A DNA stretch of 64,000 nucleotides from Eutrophocola sp965662685 (GCA_965662685.1 CBFIIQ010000012.1:1-64000), one strand, 5' to 3'. Shown: positions 1-9,768, counted from the first letter of the stretch. A program made the numbers and translations. The notes: generated from the letters alone by a model not told the origin.

Positions 1-155
1 TCCAGGGCTGTGATCTGAACGCTGTCCAGTACTTCCAGATCCAGATCAATGCGACCTTCAGAGGTGGCGCCCAGGGAGCCGTCAAGGGCTGCAAGCGCAG
101 AAGTGCTTAGCAGGCCGGCGATAACAGTAGCGAGTAATTTGTGTGATGTTTTCAT
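1..155 (-). CDS. Secreted protein of unknown function, N-terminal part only
   Basis: Only the first 51 codons lie in the window; the gene runs off the left edge. The ATG at 155 is preceded by an AGGAGA ribosome site about 5 bases upstream. The product starts with a clear Sec signal peptide (MKTSHKLLATVIAG, cleavage probably after ALA near residue 22), followed by a mature start reading LDGSLGATSEGRIDLDLEV. I do not recognise the family. Two palindromic sites lie 210-270 bases upstream, the likely control region. Function unknown; the export signal is the only secure inference. Confidence 0.75.
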   Translation of the reverse strand, partial: MKTSHKLLATVIAGLLSTSALAALDGSLGATSEGRIDLDLEVLDSVQITAL

Positions 156-367
156 AATGTTTCTCCTGAAAATTTTTCTTAACTGAATTCGGCTTAAAAA
201 TGTTTCTTACCAGGGGTATTACAAGTCGCGTGCCAGAACCGGCAAAACCCGGGGAAAATCCAGAGAAAAAGACCTATCTTGTTGTATTTATTCGATTATA
301 TATATTCAGGTCAGGCCGGGAACGGCCTTCAACAACGGCAGATAGTGAGCGGGAGTTTGCAAAGTGA

Positions 368-423
368 TTTGCATATTGCAAAATAATTTCAGAATGATCA
401 GAGGAGTATTCGCATATTGCAAA
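368..423. promoter_or_regulatory. Pair of palindromic operator-like sites in a 370-base intergenic region
   Basis: The perfect inverted repeat TTTGCA-TAT-TGCAAA lies at 368-382, and a near-identical copy TTCGCA-TAT-TGCAAA at 409-423. They are spaced 41 bases apart, close to four helical turns. A third partial site, TTTGCAAA, lies at 355-362. The sites sit upstream of the minus-strand secreted-protein gene and beyond the 3' end of the PQQ dehydrogenase. A small GC hairpin without a T tract (AGGCCG/CGGCCT, 313-328) is the only other structure I see between 156 and 525. Spacing and symmetry suggest a dimeric regulator; which one is unknown. Confidence 0.45.
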
Positions 424-525
424 TACAGGCTTTATTAGACTCTCGAAGAAGAAATTTGGCGGGTAAAAAGCACTGAAATTTTCATGGCTTCCGGAGGTTC
501 CGGCATTGCTAATGTTTTATGGCTA

Positions 526-2790
526 TCAGGGCTGTCTGGCCAGCAGGTCATCAATAATGTAGGTGGCCACATCATGCAGCTGGTCGCGAGAATAAGCATA
601 GCTGAAAGCAGGCATGGTATTTCGGCCATAGCTGGCAAGCGTCATAATATCTGAGGTGGTAAAGGTTTTTCCCACCAGTTCCACACCTGCTTCTCCACCC
701 TCGCCATTGGGCCCGTGGCAGGCTGCACAGATCTGGTTAAAGATAGCCTGGCCAGCCTCGATATTGGGGGATCTTTCTGCCATTGGCTCGACGCGGGTCA
801 GGGCCGGGGCCTCTGCAGTGGGCCGCAGGCCACTGGAGGCCTGCACAATATCTTCATTGACCTCCTGTTCGATATTTCCTTCCAGGGAAAACAGCCAGAC
901 ACTATCACCATGCTTGCCCGGAGAATAAATGGAGCCCGCAGAAATGATGGCAAGCATCTGGGTGCCTTTATGGATAAATGATGTGGCAGTCCCGTTTACC
1001 CCGGCATCAGTCTGATATTCCCATAACTTGGCGCCATTGCTTTTATCCAGCGCAACCACACGGCCATCATTGCGGCCATGAATAATGAGACCACCGGCAG
1101 TAACCAGTGACCCCTGGGAGCAGCTGTAATTCCATTGCTGTTTCCAGGCGATAGTATTGGTTCTGACATCAATCGCCACATAGATGCCGCGGGTTGGCAT
1201 ATTGGCAAGACGAAAACCGCCGCCAAGCCAGCTTTGATCGTGGGTAGGTTCCGATGTTTCGCGCTCTCTGGCGGCCCCACCGATGCGATCATTGGCGCAG
1301 ATATAGAGCAGACCAGACTCAGGATCATAGGCTTTTGGGGGCCAGTTAACGCCTGCCAGGGGTTTATAAAGCGCACCCTCTGTGCCGAAAGGTGTGTAGG
1401 TCTTGCCTTCATTTACCAGGGTGAAGCCTTCCGGAGCGGCATCAATAAAGTGAGGCACCAGGTCATCACCGACGGGGATGGGCTGGGTGGCAGCAGTAGC
1501 TTGTGAAGCCATCTGTGGCACCGGGACCTCATCGATTCCCAGCAATGGCTCACCGGTAATACGGTCCAGAATATAGAGATAGCCGGATTTACTCGCTTCG
1601 GCCAGACCTTTGCGCATGACGCCATCAATTTCTACATCAAACAGGACGACGGGACTGGGGGAATCATAGTCCCAGATGTCATGATGAACCTGCTGAAAAT
1701 GCCAGCGATATTCGCCGCTTGTGGTATCCAGAGCAACAATGGATACCGTGAACAGGTTGTCACCGGCACGCCGGGAGCCGTTCAGGTCTGGACCTGCATT
1801 ACCGGTAGAAAAATACAGCAAGCCCAAATCCGGATCTACAGCGGGTGTCTGCCAGATGGGTGCACCCCCATACTTCCAGCTGTCATTGTCCTGGGGCCAG
1901 GTGTCGAAACCGAACTCACCGGGGCCGGGGACGGTGTAGAAATTCCATAACAGGGAGCCATCTTTGGCATCATAGGCCTTGATGCGGCCACGAATAGCAC
2001 GTTCTCCGCCAGCANNNNNNNNNNNNNNNNNNNNNNNNNNNNNNNNNNNNNNNNNNNNNNNNNNNNNNNNNNNNNNNNNNNNNNNNNNNNNNNNNNNNNN
2101 NNNNNNNNNNNNNNAGAAATTCCATAACAGGGAGCCATCTTTGGCATCATAGGCCTTGATGCGGCCACGAATAGCACGTTCTCCGCCAGCAAAACCGGTG
2201 ATCACCATGCCGTTGTAGTATAGGGGGGCTGCGGTAATGGCATAACCCAGCAGGGGGTCTTCCGCCTGGATTTCCCAATTAACGGCACCGGTACGCTGAT
2301 CCAGAGCTACCAGTTTGGCATCCAGTTGGCCAACATAAATTTGGCCGTCACCCATGCCCAGACCACGACTTACCCAGCCACAGCAGACATTAATACGATT
2401 GGGGTCGAGGTTTGCCTGGTAGGTCCAGAGGAATTCGCCGCTTTCCACATCTATGGCAAAGACATCATTTTCACCGGTAACGACATAAAGTACGCCGTTG
2501 TAATAAAGCGGCTGGGCCTGACCACTGTGATTCGGCGCACTGCCGGAGCCATTCATGTGGACGCGCCATTCGGCTTTTAGTTCGGCCACGTTGTCGCGAT
2601 TAATCTGGTTTAGCGGTGAATAACGCTGGTTTGCAAGGTTGCCCCCATTGGTTGTCCAGTTCAGGCTTGGTGGTGCAAACAACTCCTCTGCACTAAAAGC
2701 CGGGGATGCTGCTGGTTGAGCATATACTCCAAAAGGGATAAAGCAGAATATAAGAACTGCGACTACATTAATGGCGCGTAAGGAGTTCAT
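526..2790 (-). CDS. PQQ-dependent dehydrogenase with C-terminal cytochrome c domain (interrupted by assembly gap)
   Basis: Quinohaemoprotein alcohol-dehydrogenase type: periplasmic oxidation of a small alcohol, electrons passing from PQQ to a fused haem c. A signal peptide ends at VYAQ. A PQQ beta-propeller follows, with repeated W-motifs (DGSLLWNF, SGEFLWTYQ, TNTIAWKQQW), the vicinal Cys-Cys in NVCCGW typical of this family, and DYDSPSPVVLFD in the active-site region. The C-terminal cytochrome c domain carries CAACH and a late Met ligand candidate (NTMPAF). The ORF stays in frame across 100 N because N run plus duplicated flank equal 177 bases. Collapsing the duplication gives about 695 residues, normal for the family. 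The substrate cannot be told; no PQQ synthesis genes are in the window. Confidence 0.9.
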   Translation of the reverse strand: MNSLRAINVVAVLIFCFIPFGVYAQPAASPAFSAEELFAPPSLNWTTNGGNLANQRYSPLNQINRDNVAELKAEWRVHMNGSGSAPNHSGQAQPLYYNGVLYVVTGENDVFAIDVESGEFLWTYQANLDPNRINVCCGWVSRGLGMGDGQIYVGQLDAKLVALDQRTGAVNWEIQAEDPLLGYAITAAPLYYNGMVITGFAGGERAIRGRIKAYDAKDGSLLWNFXXXXXXXXXXXXXXXXXXXXXXXXXXXXXXXXXXAGGERAIRGRIKAYDAKDGSLLWNFYTVPGPGEFGFDTWPQDNDSWKYGGAPIWQTPAVDPDLGLLYFSTGNAGPDLNGSRRAGDNLFTVSIVALDTTSGEYRWHFQQVHHDIWDYDSPSPVVLFDVEIDGVMRKGLAEASKSGYLYILDRITGEPLLGIDEVPVPQMASQATAATQPIPVGDDLVPHFIDAAPEGFTLVNEGKTYTPFGTEGALYKPLAGVNWPPKAYDPESGLLYICANDRIGGAARERETSEPTHDQSWLGGGFRLANMPTRGIYVAIDVRTNTIAWKQQWNYSCSQGSLVTAGGLIIHGRNDGRVVALDKSNGAKLWEYQTDAGVNGTATSFIHKGTQMLAIISAGSIYSPGKHGDSVWLFSLEGNIEQEVNEDIVQASSGLRPTAEAPALTRVEPMAERSPNIEAGQAIFNQICAACHGPNGEGGEAGVELVGKTFTTSDIMTLASYGRNTMPAFSYAYSRDQLHDVATYIIDDLLARQP
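2015..2114. other. Assembly gap of exactly 100 N with duplicated 77-base flanks
   Basis: The 77 bases at 1938-2014 are repeated identically at 2115-2191, directly on the two sides of the N run. The round number of N marks a scaffolder placeholder. The repeated flank means the two contigs overlap, so no sequence is likely missing. The duplication doubles the coding segment ending LLWNF inside the PQQ dehydrogenase. This is an artefact, not a biological repeat. Confidence 0.9.
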
Positions 2791-2893
2791 AGCAGGCTCT
2801 CACAAAAACTGGGCATAACTTGAGGGATTGGCAATAGTACAGCGAGAATCCGGGACTGTAAAAGGGCCCCCGGCTTACCTTAAATGTTTAAGT

Positions 2894-2922
2894 GTGACGA
2901 AACCGGGACAATCCTCTAGAAT
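2894..2922 (+). promoter_or_regulatory. Candidate sigma-70 promoter of the HDOD kinase operon
   Basis: GTGACG (2894-2899) and TAGAAT (2917-2922) are separated by 17 bases, matching a sigma-70 pattern with four of six -35 matches and five of six -10 matches. Transcription would start near 2930, about 55 bases before the GTG start of the kinase. A T-rich run at 2930-2938 follows. The call rests on consensus match and spacing only. Confidence 0.4.
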
Positions 2923-2982
2923 GGGGTGTTTTTTTTTCTGAAGTGTGTGGTGGACTTGATTCGAAAACGGATAACACTATAA

Positions 2983-5289
2983 GTGTCTGACATAGCACAA
3001 AAAATTCTTTCACAAGCCAGCCTGCTCCGGGTGCCTTCGCTGCCGGAATTGCTGCTGTGTGAACTGGAAGCATTCGGACAAGCTAATGTCCTGGAAAATG
3101 GACACAACACTGATCTGGAAAGCCTTGTTGCAGGTGACCTGTTTCTTTATGGGCGTTTACTCGCTGGTTCAGCGGTAGTTGATAATAATGCCTATTATTC
3201 CCCGGCCCGTATGGCCCAAAAACACGGCTATCACAATCTTAAAATGATGGTGCGGCAAACCGCAGCGGCAATGAGCTTCAGTCGACCATCAGCCGACCAG
3301 TTAAGATTTATGAAGCAACTTTATCTGCAAAGCGTACTCACTCGCTCGCTTGCCCAACAGATTGCCCGTGTTGTGTTACCGGAGTCGAAGGACAAATTAC
3401 GTCAGGTGGAGCAGGCAGCGTTTTGTGGTCTGTTTCTCAATGTTGGCGCGTTGTTGCTTGAGCAGGGCTTTTCCAGACAATATCTGGGCATGCTGCATCA
3501 GTCCGAAAACACTTCTTCACTTCTGCTGGCGGAGCAGAAGGAATTTGGTATTGATCATGGTGCACTGGGCGCGACCTTGTTGGCATCCTGGGGTATTGAT
3601 GGTTTCTGCTGTGACGCTTTGCGTTATCACCATCTTGATATCAATCAGATACTCGATGCCACGCCATTGGTAAAAATAGCCTGGCTTGCCAACCAGCTGA
3701 CAGATGAAAAAGAAAATCCTGAAGCCCGGGTATGGGCAAATACCTTATTCGAAATTCAGGAAGAAAGTCTGCTGAAGATCACAGACACAGCCCGAACGGC
3801 AGTTAAAAATAATTTGAAATCTTTCAATATTACTTTTTCTACCACGCGCTATCTGCCATTACCGGTTTCAGAAGAAGAATATATTTTAAAGCAGGAAAAA
3901 TTTGCCCTGAAACAATTACGGCTCAGGTCGGAGGCCGATAATCTTTTTGCCCTTGCAAAAGAGAGTCTGTTTTGCACTGACGAACATGGGCTCGTTAAAC
4001 CTGAAAAATTTGGCCAGGCAATCAGTGCATCAAGCCGAATGCTTTTTGGTCCCTGTGAAAGCCTGCTGTTTGCCCTGTCAGACGACGGGGAATTTTTGCG
4101 CTGTATTACCGCGACTTCCGCCATAGAGCAAGAGGCCCTTGATCAACTGGTCATACGCTGTGAAGCCGACCGCAGTGTGGTTGCAAGATCCTGTTTGCAC
4201 AATGAGTCGGTATTGCATTTGCCTTTGTCAGAACTGTCAGTTATTGACAGGCAGCTGCTTACCTTGCTTGGTTCTGATAATTACTGTTGTGAACCTTTGC
4301 CAGGTATTCAGGTGAATAGTCCTTGTGGCGTGTTGGTTATCGGGATTCCCGGCGCACGGGTAGAAAGTTATAAAAAACAAAGCTATCTACGCAATGACTT
4401 TTCTGTGGCCCTTGGCAGAATGGTGAGCCACAGGAAGGAGGACAGAACTGAAGTGGACGATGTGGCAGCAAGTTATGAACGTCGAATCAAAGAGACTATT
4501 CATGAAGCCAATAATCCGTTGGGTATCATTAAAAACTATTTACAGCTGTTAAGTATGAAGCAGGGCGAGGATACGAAAATTCAATCCGAGATCAGTTTTA
4601 TCAAAAGTGAGATTGATCGAGTCAGCAATATTCTGGAAAAACTTAAGAAAAAACCAGGGGGTTCTGATCAGGCCACGACCCTGAATATCAATTTGCTCAT
4701 TCGCAATCTGGTAAGTATTTTTTCGGGCTCTTTTGCCGCTGCTGACAGTATAAATATTGAGACCAGTCTGGACCCGACGTTGCCGGAAATAAGCTGTAAT
4801 GAGAATGCCCTGCGACAAATTATCACTAATCTTGTAAAAAATTCAGCAGAAGCATTTGAAGATGGTGGTAGAATTCTAGTTAAAACCACCGGTAATTATT
4901 ATATGAACGGTACCCGTTACATTCAGTTGATTGTAAAGGATAACGGCCCAGGGATAGCGGCAAACATACTCGAAAAACTTTTCCTGCCAGATGCTAAAGA
5001 TTGCAGTGGTAGCGATCCTGATGACCTTAATATCAGCCCTGATACCGGCTCGGGTAAAGAAATTACCAATAAGGCCAGGAATATTAATATAAGTACCAAA
5101 GGTGGTAACCACACGGGTTCCGGCCTTTCAATCGTCCACAGCCTTACCAAAGAGCTGGGTGGACAGGTTTCCTGTCAGACTACATATTCTCATGCAGCTT
5201 CCGAGGGCTCACATGGCACAGAAATTATTGTGCTGCTGCCCCTCAGCCCGGCTGCTCATGGCAACAATATAGCTGGAGAGCTTCACTGA
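2983..5289 (+). CDS. HDOD-domain sensor histidine kinase
   Basis: Cytosolic two-component kinase of 768 residues with no membrane segment. Residues about 15-220 form an HDOD domain. A poorly conserved middle region (about 310-490) could be GAF-like. The kinase core follows: H-box HEANNPL with the phospho-accepting His near 507, N-box NALRQIITNLVKNSAEAF, G1 DNGPGI near 653 and G2 HTGSGLSIV. The start is GTG; there is no in-frame ATG near the N-terminus. The stop overlaps the next gene's ATG (TGATG), so kinase and c-di-GMP regulator are translationally coupled and are almost certainly cognate. The input signal is unknown. Confidence 0.9.
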   Translation: MSDIAQKILSQASLLRVPSLPELLLCELEAFGQANVLENGHNTDLESLVAGDLFLYGRLLAGSAVVDNNAYYSPARMAQKHGYHNLKMMVRQTAAAMSFSRPSADQLRFMKQLYLQSVLTRSLAQQIARVVLPESKDKLRQVEQAAFCGLFLNVGALLLEQGFSRQYLGMLHQSENTSSLLLAEQKEFGIDHGALGATLLASWGIDGFCCDALRYHHLDINQILDATPLVKIAWLANQLTDEKENPEARVWANTLFEIQEESLLKITDTARTAVKNNLKSFNITFSTTRYLPLPVSEEEYILKQEKFALKQLRLRSEADNLFALAKESLFCTDEHGLVKPEKFGQAISASSRMLFGPCESLLFALSDDGEFLRCITATSAIEQEALDQLVIRCEADRSVVARSCLHNESVLHLPLSELSVIDRQLLTLLGSDNYCCEPLPGIQVNSPCGVLVIGIPGARVESYKKQSYLRNDFSVALGRMVSHRKEDRTEVDDVAASYERRIKETIHEANNPLGIIKNYLQLLSMKQGEDTKIQSEISFIKSEIDRVSNILEKLKKKPGGSDQATTLNINLLIRNLVSIFSGSFAAADSINIETSLDPTLPEISCNENALRQIITNLVKNSAEAFEDGGRILVKTTGNYYMNGTRYIQLIVKDNGPGIAANILEKLFLPDAKDCSGSDPDDLNISPDTGSGKEITNKARNINISTKGGNHTGSGLSIVHSLTKELGGQVSCQTTYSHAASEGSHGTEIIVLLPLSPAAHGNNIAGELH

Positions 5290-7487
5290 TGGAGTCAACG
5301 CCAAGGATCCTGTTAGTCGATGATGAGCCAGCTATGTTGGCAAGCACCAGGGCTTTGCTTGAGGCTGTTAATTATGAGGTGGTAATCGCACAAGGCGGTA
5401 AAGCTGCAATCACCATGTTGGAACAAGAGGGCTTCGATTTGGTCCTGCTTGATATGAATATGCCCGATGTGGGTGGTCATCAGGTGATGGAATTTATCAA
5501 TGACAAGCTCATCAAGGTTGCTGTCGTTGTACTTAGCGGGGAAGTTGATTTTGACAGCATTACCCGGGCTTTTCAGTTGGGCGCTTTTGATTACATCAAG
5601 AAACCCTACGAATTTGATGAGTTGCAACACACACTGAGGAATGCGTTACGAAAGCAGGAACTGGAAAAAAGCCTTTTCTCCTTGCGTAAACAATTGGAGC
5701 GATCTGAACGCTTGCATCGTTTCATGATAGAAAGTTCACCGGACATTATTTTTATCGTGGATAAAAATGGTAATTTTGCTTTCGTTAATGATCGCGCTGA
5801 AGAGTTATTAAATTATAAAAAGGATGAGCTCATCGGTGCGCACTTTGCCACTATCGTGGAACCGGATTACGTGGAAAGAGCGACTCATTGTTTTCATGAA
5901 AGAAGAACAGGACCACGTGCCACCAAGGATGTCGAGATCTGGTTAATGTGTAAGCCAGGCAGTCGTCCAGGCTGGACGCGAAACATGATAGCTATTGAAC
6001 TGAATTCACTTGGTGTTTATGAAAATGAAATACGTAACGACAAGGGCGAGGTTCAAAGCGGCGATTTTTCCGGCACCTATGTTGTTGGACGAGATATTAC
6101 GGAACGCCTGGCTTCGGAAAAACTTATTCATTTTCAGGCTTACCACGATTTGTTAACCGGGCTACCTAATCGTGCTCTGTTTCACGACCGTCTGTCCAAT
6201 ACAATCAGTAACGCCCGTCGCGAGAATGACAGGCTTTCAGTTTTGTTTCTCGATCTGGATCGCTTCAAGGTTGTTAATGACACTCTGGGGCATTCGGTTG
6301 GCGATGAGTTACTGAAACAGGTTGCCAACAGACTCAGATCCTGTCTCAGAGAAGGCGATACAGTTGCACGACTTGGTGGTGATGAATTTATTATATTGTT
6401 GCCCAATATAAACTCTGATGACATCGCCAGACTGGTAGGGAAAAAACTTGTAGATGCAATCAAGCAACCATTTATTGTCGACGGTAATGAATTATTTCTG
6501 ACCGGTAGTATTGGAATATCCATGTTCCCGGATAACGGCGAAACGGCAGATCTGCTCATAAAAAATGCTGATACTGCCATGTACTATACCAAGGAACAGG
6601 GCAAGAACAGTTTCAACTGCTACAACCGTGACATGAGCATCAAGCATAGCAGGATGCTCAACATGGAAGCGGAGATACGCAAGGGAATCAAGGAAGAACA
6701 GTTTGAAGTTTTCTATCAGCCTCAGGTAAGCTCAATGGATGGCAGCATTACCGGAGTCGAAGCATTGTTACGCTGGAACCATCCGGAAAAAGGTTTGTTG
6801 TCACCGATTTTCTTTATGACAGTAGCAGAAGAGACCGGCATCATCGTTGAGCTGGGCCACTGGATTCTAAATAAGGCCATTTCCGAAGTTAAAGAGTGGC
6901 TGGATGCCGGGCTGCCGCTGAACAGGCTTGCAATAAACTTTTCCAGCAAGCAGATTGAGCAAGATGATTTTGTGGACAGTATTGTCAGCGCACTTAAGAA
7001 GTATAACTTCTCTGGTGAAAAGCTTGAGATAGAAATCACTGAAAGCATGTTAATGAATAATATTGAACAAACGGTAGATAAGTTGAATGAACTGCATCGT
7101 GTTGGTGTACATGTTGCTATTGATGACTTTGGTACCGGTTACTCTTCCTTGAGTTTGTTACAAAAACTACCAATTCATCGTCTGAAAATTGATCGAAGTT
7201 TTATTCATGACATTGAAGAAAATGCAGATCAGTCTATCATTGAGGCGATTGCACATATGGCCAGGGGTTTGAAACTGGAAATGGTAGCGGAAGGCGTGGA
7301 ACAGGAGTTTCAGCTCAGGTATTTGCAGGAACTTAACTGCCCGGTGATACAGGGATTCTATTACAGTCAGGCAATACCCGGTGAGGAAGCGCGCCAGTTG
7401 ATCAAGGATGGCTCCTCACTTATTGGCAGTGAGCCACTTCAGCACATTGATTCCCGGGAGTCATCTATGGATTACAAAACAAGCTGA
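5289..7487 (+). CDS. Response regulator with PAS, GGDEF and EAL domains (c-di-GMP turnover)
   Basis: A 732-residue output protein for the upstream kinase. The receiver domain has acidic residues D11-D12 and phospho-acceptor Asp55 (LVLLD). A PAS domain follows at about 145-275. GGDEF at 363-367 is intact, with an RxxD product-inhibition site (REGD) five residues before it. The EAL domain begins with EALLRW at 491 and contains DDFGTGYSSL near 612, both catalytic signatures. Both halves therefore look active, so the protein may make or degrade cyclic di-GMP depending on phosphorylation. The gene ends 13 bases before the converging spoT stop, leaving no room for a separate terminator. Confidence 0.93.
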   Translation: MESTPRILLVDDEPAMLASTRALLEAVNYEVVIAQGGKAAITMLEQEGFDLVLLDMNMPDVGGHQVMEFINDKLIKVAVVVLSGEVDFDSITRAFQLGAFDYIKKPYEFDELQHTLRNALRKQELEKSLFSLRKQLERSERLHRFMIESSPDIIFIVDKNGNFAFVNDRAEELLNYKKDELIGAHFATIVEPDYVERATHCFHERRTGPRATKDVEIWLMCKPGSRPGWTRNMIAIELNSLGVYENEIRNDKGEVQSGDFSGTYVVGRDITERLASEKLIHFQAYHDLLTGLPNRALFHDRLSNTISNARRENDRLSVLFLDLDRFKVVNDTLGHSVGDELLKQVANRLRSCLREGDTVARLGGDEFIILLPNINSDDIARLVGKKLVDAIKQPFIVDGNELFLTGSIGISMFPDNGETADLLIKNADTAMYYTKEQGKNSFNCYNRDMSIKHSRMLNMEAEIRKGIKEEQFEVFYQPQVSSMDGSITGVEALLRWNHPEKGLLSPIFFMTVAEETGIIVELGHWILNKAISEVKEWLDAGLPLNRLAINFSSKQIEQDDFVDSIVSALKKYNFSGEKLEIEITESMLMNNIEQTVDKLNELHRVGVHVAIDDFGTGYSSLSLLQKLPIHRLKIDRSFIHDIEENADQSIIEAIAHMARGLKLEMVAEGVEQEFQLRYLQELNCPVIQGFYYSQAIPGEEARQLIKDGSSLIGSEPLQHIDSRESSMDYKTS

Positions 7488-7500
7488 AGGCCAGAGCTGG

Positions 7501-9609
7501 CTAATTGCTCATTCGGCCAACTTTTGACACCGACTTCATCATTCTCACCTTCTTCATCACCCTTGCCAGATGTATACGGTTTCGAACTGTCAGTGTCAGG
7601 TTGACGATACTGAACTGGGCGTCGCGATCAGAAGTGCCAATTTTTTCTATATTAGCTTCTGCTGAAGTGATGGCATTGGCCAGGGTGGCAATAATGCCAC
7701 GCTGATGTTCCAGTTCAACACGCAACTCAACAGTAAATTCACCGCCCACAGTGGGATCCCAGCGTAGATTGATATATTTTTTCGGATCATTGCGAATTTC
7801 CGTCATGTTATTACAGGTTTCGCGGTGCACGATCATGCCACGTCCCGAACTGATATAGCCGACAATCGGGTCGCCGGGAATTGGGTGGCAACATTTGGCA
7901 AAGGTCATCAGCATCCCTTCTGCGCCCCGGATCGCCATCGAGGACTCATCCTGATTTACCGGTAGCTCCTCACCCTCTGTGGAAGGAATCAGGCGACGAG
8001 CAACGATGTAGGCCATGCGGTTGCCCAGGCCAATATCCTCAAGCAAATCATCCAGTACGCCGAAATCTGTTTGTTCCAGCAAACCGCCAATCTTTTCCTT
8101 GGGGATATTCGACAGATGGTAGCCGAAACTGGACAGGGTTTTGTTGAGCAGGCGTCTACCCAGTGCTATGGCTTCGGAGCGACGCTGATTTTTCAGGAAG
8201 TGACGAATATTGCTGCGAGCCTTGCCAGTTACGACAAAGCCAAGCCAGGCCGGGTTGGGGTGGTTGCCGGAGGCAATGATTTCAATGGTCTGCCCGCTTT
8301 GCAGGCGTTGGCTTAGTGGCGCAAGACGCCGGTTTATTCGGCAGGCTACACAGGAATTACCTACATCGGTGTGAACCGCATAGGCAAAATCCACAGGTGT
8401 AGACCCTTCAGGTAATTCCAGGATGGCACCTTTGGGGGTGAATACATAGATTTCGTCGGGGAACAGGTCGGTTTTTACATGCTCGATAAATTCAAGGGAA
8501 TTGCCGGCATGTTTCTGCATTTCCAGCAAATCCTGCACCCATTGTCTGGCGCGAATATGGCTTTGATTAGGCGTGTCGTCGGAAGACTTATATAGCCAAT
8601 GCGCGGCAATACCATTGCTCGCCATCTTGTCCATTTCTTCAGTACGTATCTGTATTTCAATCGGGACGCCGTGCATACCAAAAAGGGTGGTATGGAGTGA
8701 CTGATAGCCGTTGACCTTGGGAATGGCAATATAATCCTTGAACTTCCCCGGTACCGGTTTATAGAGACTGTGTACGGCACCCAGCACGCGATAACAGGTA
8801 TCTACTTCGTCGGTAATTATTCTGAATGCGAAAACGTCGGTTATCTCCCTGAAAGAGAGTCTTTTTTCTTTCATCTTCCGGTAAATGCTGTAAAGATGTT
8901 TTTCACGGCCCAGTACCCTGCCTGGCAAACCTTCCCGCTTCAGGCAGGCTTCAAGCGCGGTTTGAACCTGGCTGACCAGTTCCTTACGATAGCCACTGAC
9001 ACTTTTTACTGCGGCATCAATTCGTGGTGCACGCAGAGGATACAGGGCCTTGAATCCCCGTTCCTCAAATTCCATACGAATATTGTGCATCCCCAGGCGG
9101 TTGGCAATCGGGGCATAGATATCCAGAGTTTCCCGCGCAATACGTTTTTGTTGCTCCGGACTCATCACGTTCAGGGTGCGCATGTTATGCATGCGATCTG
9201 CCATCTTGACCAGAATAACGCGAATATCCTTCGCCATTGCCAGGGCCATTTTCTGGAAGTTTTCAGCCTGGGCTTCAGCGCGGGTACTGAACTCAATTTT
9301 ATTCAGTTTGCTGACACCATCAACCAGGTTGGCGACGGTTTCGCCAAACTGACCTTCAATATCTTTCTTGGTTATTCCGGTATCTTCGATGACATCGTGT
9401 AGCATGGCAGCTACCAGGCTTTGATGATCCATATGCATGGCGCGAAGAATTTCAGCAACAGCGAGGGGATGAGAGACATAGTCTTCACCAGTACGGCGAA
9501 ACTGCCCGTCGTGAGCCTGTTCTGCATAGAAATAGGCACGACGCACCAGGTCTACCTGGGCATTACCCATGTAGTGATTTAAATCATTGGTAAAATTGCT
9601 AATAGTCAT
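7501..9609 (-). CDS. spoT: Bifunctional (p)ppGpp synthetase/hydrolase
   Basis: Makes and degrades the stringent-response alarmone. Domain order is complete: HD hydrolase with intact HDxxED (HDVIEDT, about residues 71-77), the synthetase region (FKDYIAIPKVNGYQSLHTT), a TGS domain (FTPKGAILELPEGSTPVDFA), a zinc-finger-like CCHPIPGD motif, and a C-terminal ACT domain. The intact HD site makes this SpoT rather than RelA. An upstream TTG would add four codons. I prefer the second of two adjacent ATG codons (9609) because AGG sits five bases before it; the resulting 702 residues equal E. coli SpoT. It is the last gene of the yicC-gmk-rpoZ-spoT run. Confidence 0.95.
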   Translation of the reverse strand: MTISNFTNDLNHYMGNAQVDLVRRAYFYAEQAHDGQFRRTGEDYVSHPLAVAEILRAMHMDHQSLVAAMLHDVIEDTGITKKDIEGQFGETVANLVDGVSKLNKIEFSTRAEAQAENFQKMALAMAKDIRVILVKMADRMHNMRTLNVMSPEQQKRIARETLDIYAPIANRLGMHNIRMEFEERGFKALYPLRAPRIDAAVKSVSGYRKELVSQVQTALEACLKREGLPGRVLGREKHLYSIYRKMKEKRLSFREITDVFAFRIITDEVDTCYRVLGAVHSLYKPVPGKFKDYIAIPKVNGYQSLHTTLFGMHGVPIEIQIRTEEMDKMASNGIAAHWLYKSSDDTPNQSHIRARQWVQDLLEMQKHAGNSLEFIEHVKTDLFPDEIYVFTPKGAILELPEGSTPVDFAYAVHTDVGNSCVACRINRRLAPLSQRLQSGQTIEIIASGNHPNPAWLGFVVTGKARSNIRHFLKNQRRSEAIALGRRLLNKTLSSFGYHLSNIPKEKIGGLLEQTDFGVLDDLLEDIGLGNRMAYIVARRLIPSTEGEELPVNQDESSMAIRGAEGMLMTFAKCCHPIPGDPIVGYISSGRGMIVHRETCNNMTEIRNDPKKYINLRWDPTVGGEFTVELRVELEHQRGIIATLANAITSAEANIEKIGTSDRDAQFSIVNLTLTVRNRIHLARVMKKVRMMKSVSKVGRMSN

Positions 9610-9768
9610 CATGGCCTGCAAACTCTATCTGTTCTAATTTGAGGTCATGAACGCACTTTTACAACAATGCGCTGAACGCTTGTGGCAAATACTGAGTTGA
9701 AGCGGGCAAGGGTTTGCCCGCCTGATGATCAGGCCGACCGGCCTGTAATACTATAATGGCAGGTCTGA

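Noticed and set aside
1938..2191. Biological tandem duplication in the PQQ dehydrogenase
   Set aside because: The repeat copies abut exactly 100 N, so assembly overlap explains them better.
8770..9402. 210-residue plus-strand ORF inside spoT
   Set aside because: Antisense to a fully conserved part of spoT and without recognisable domains.
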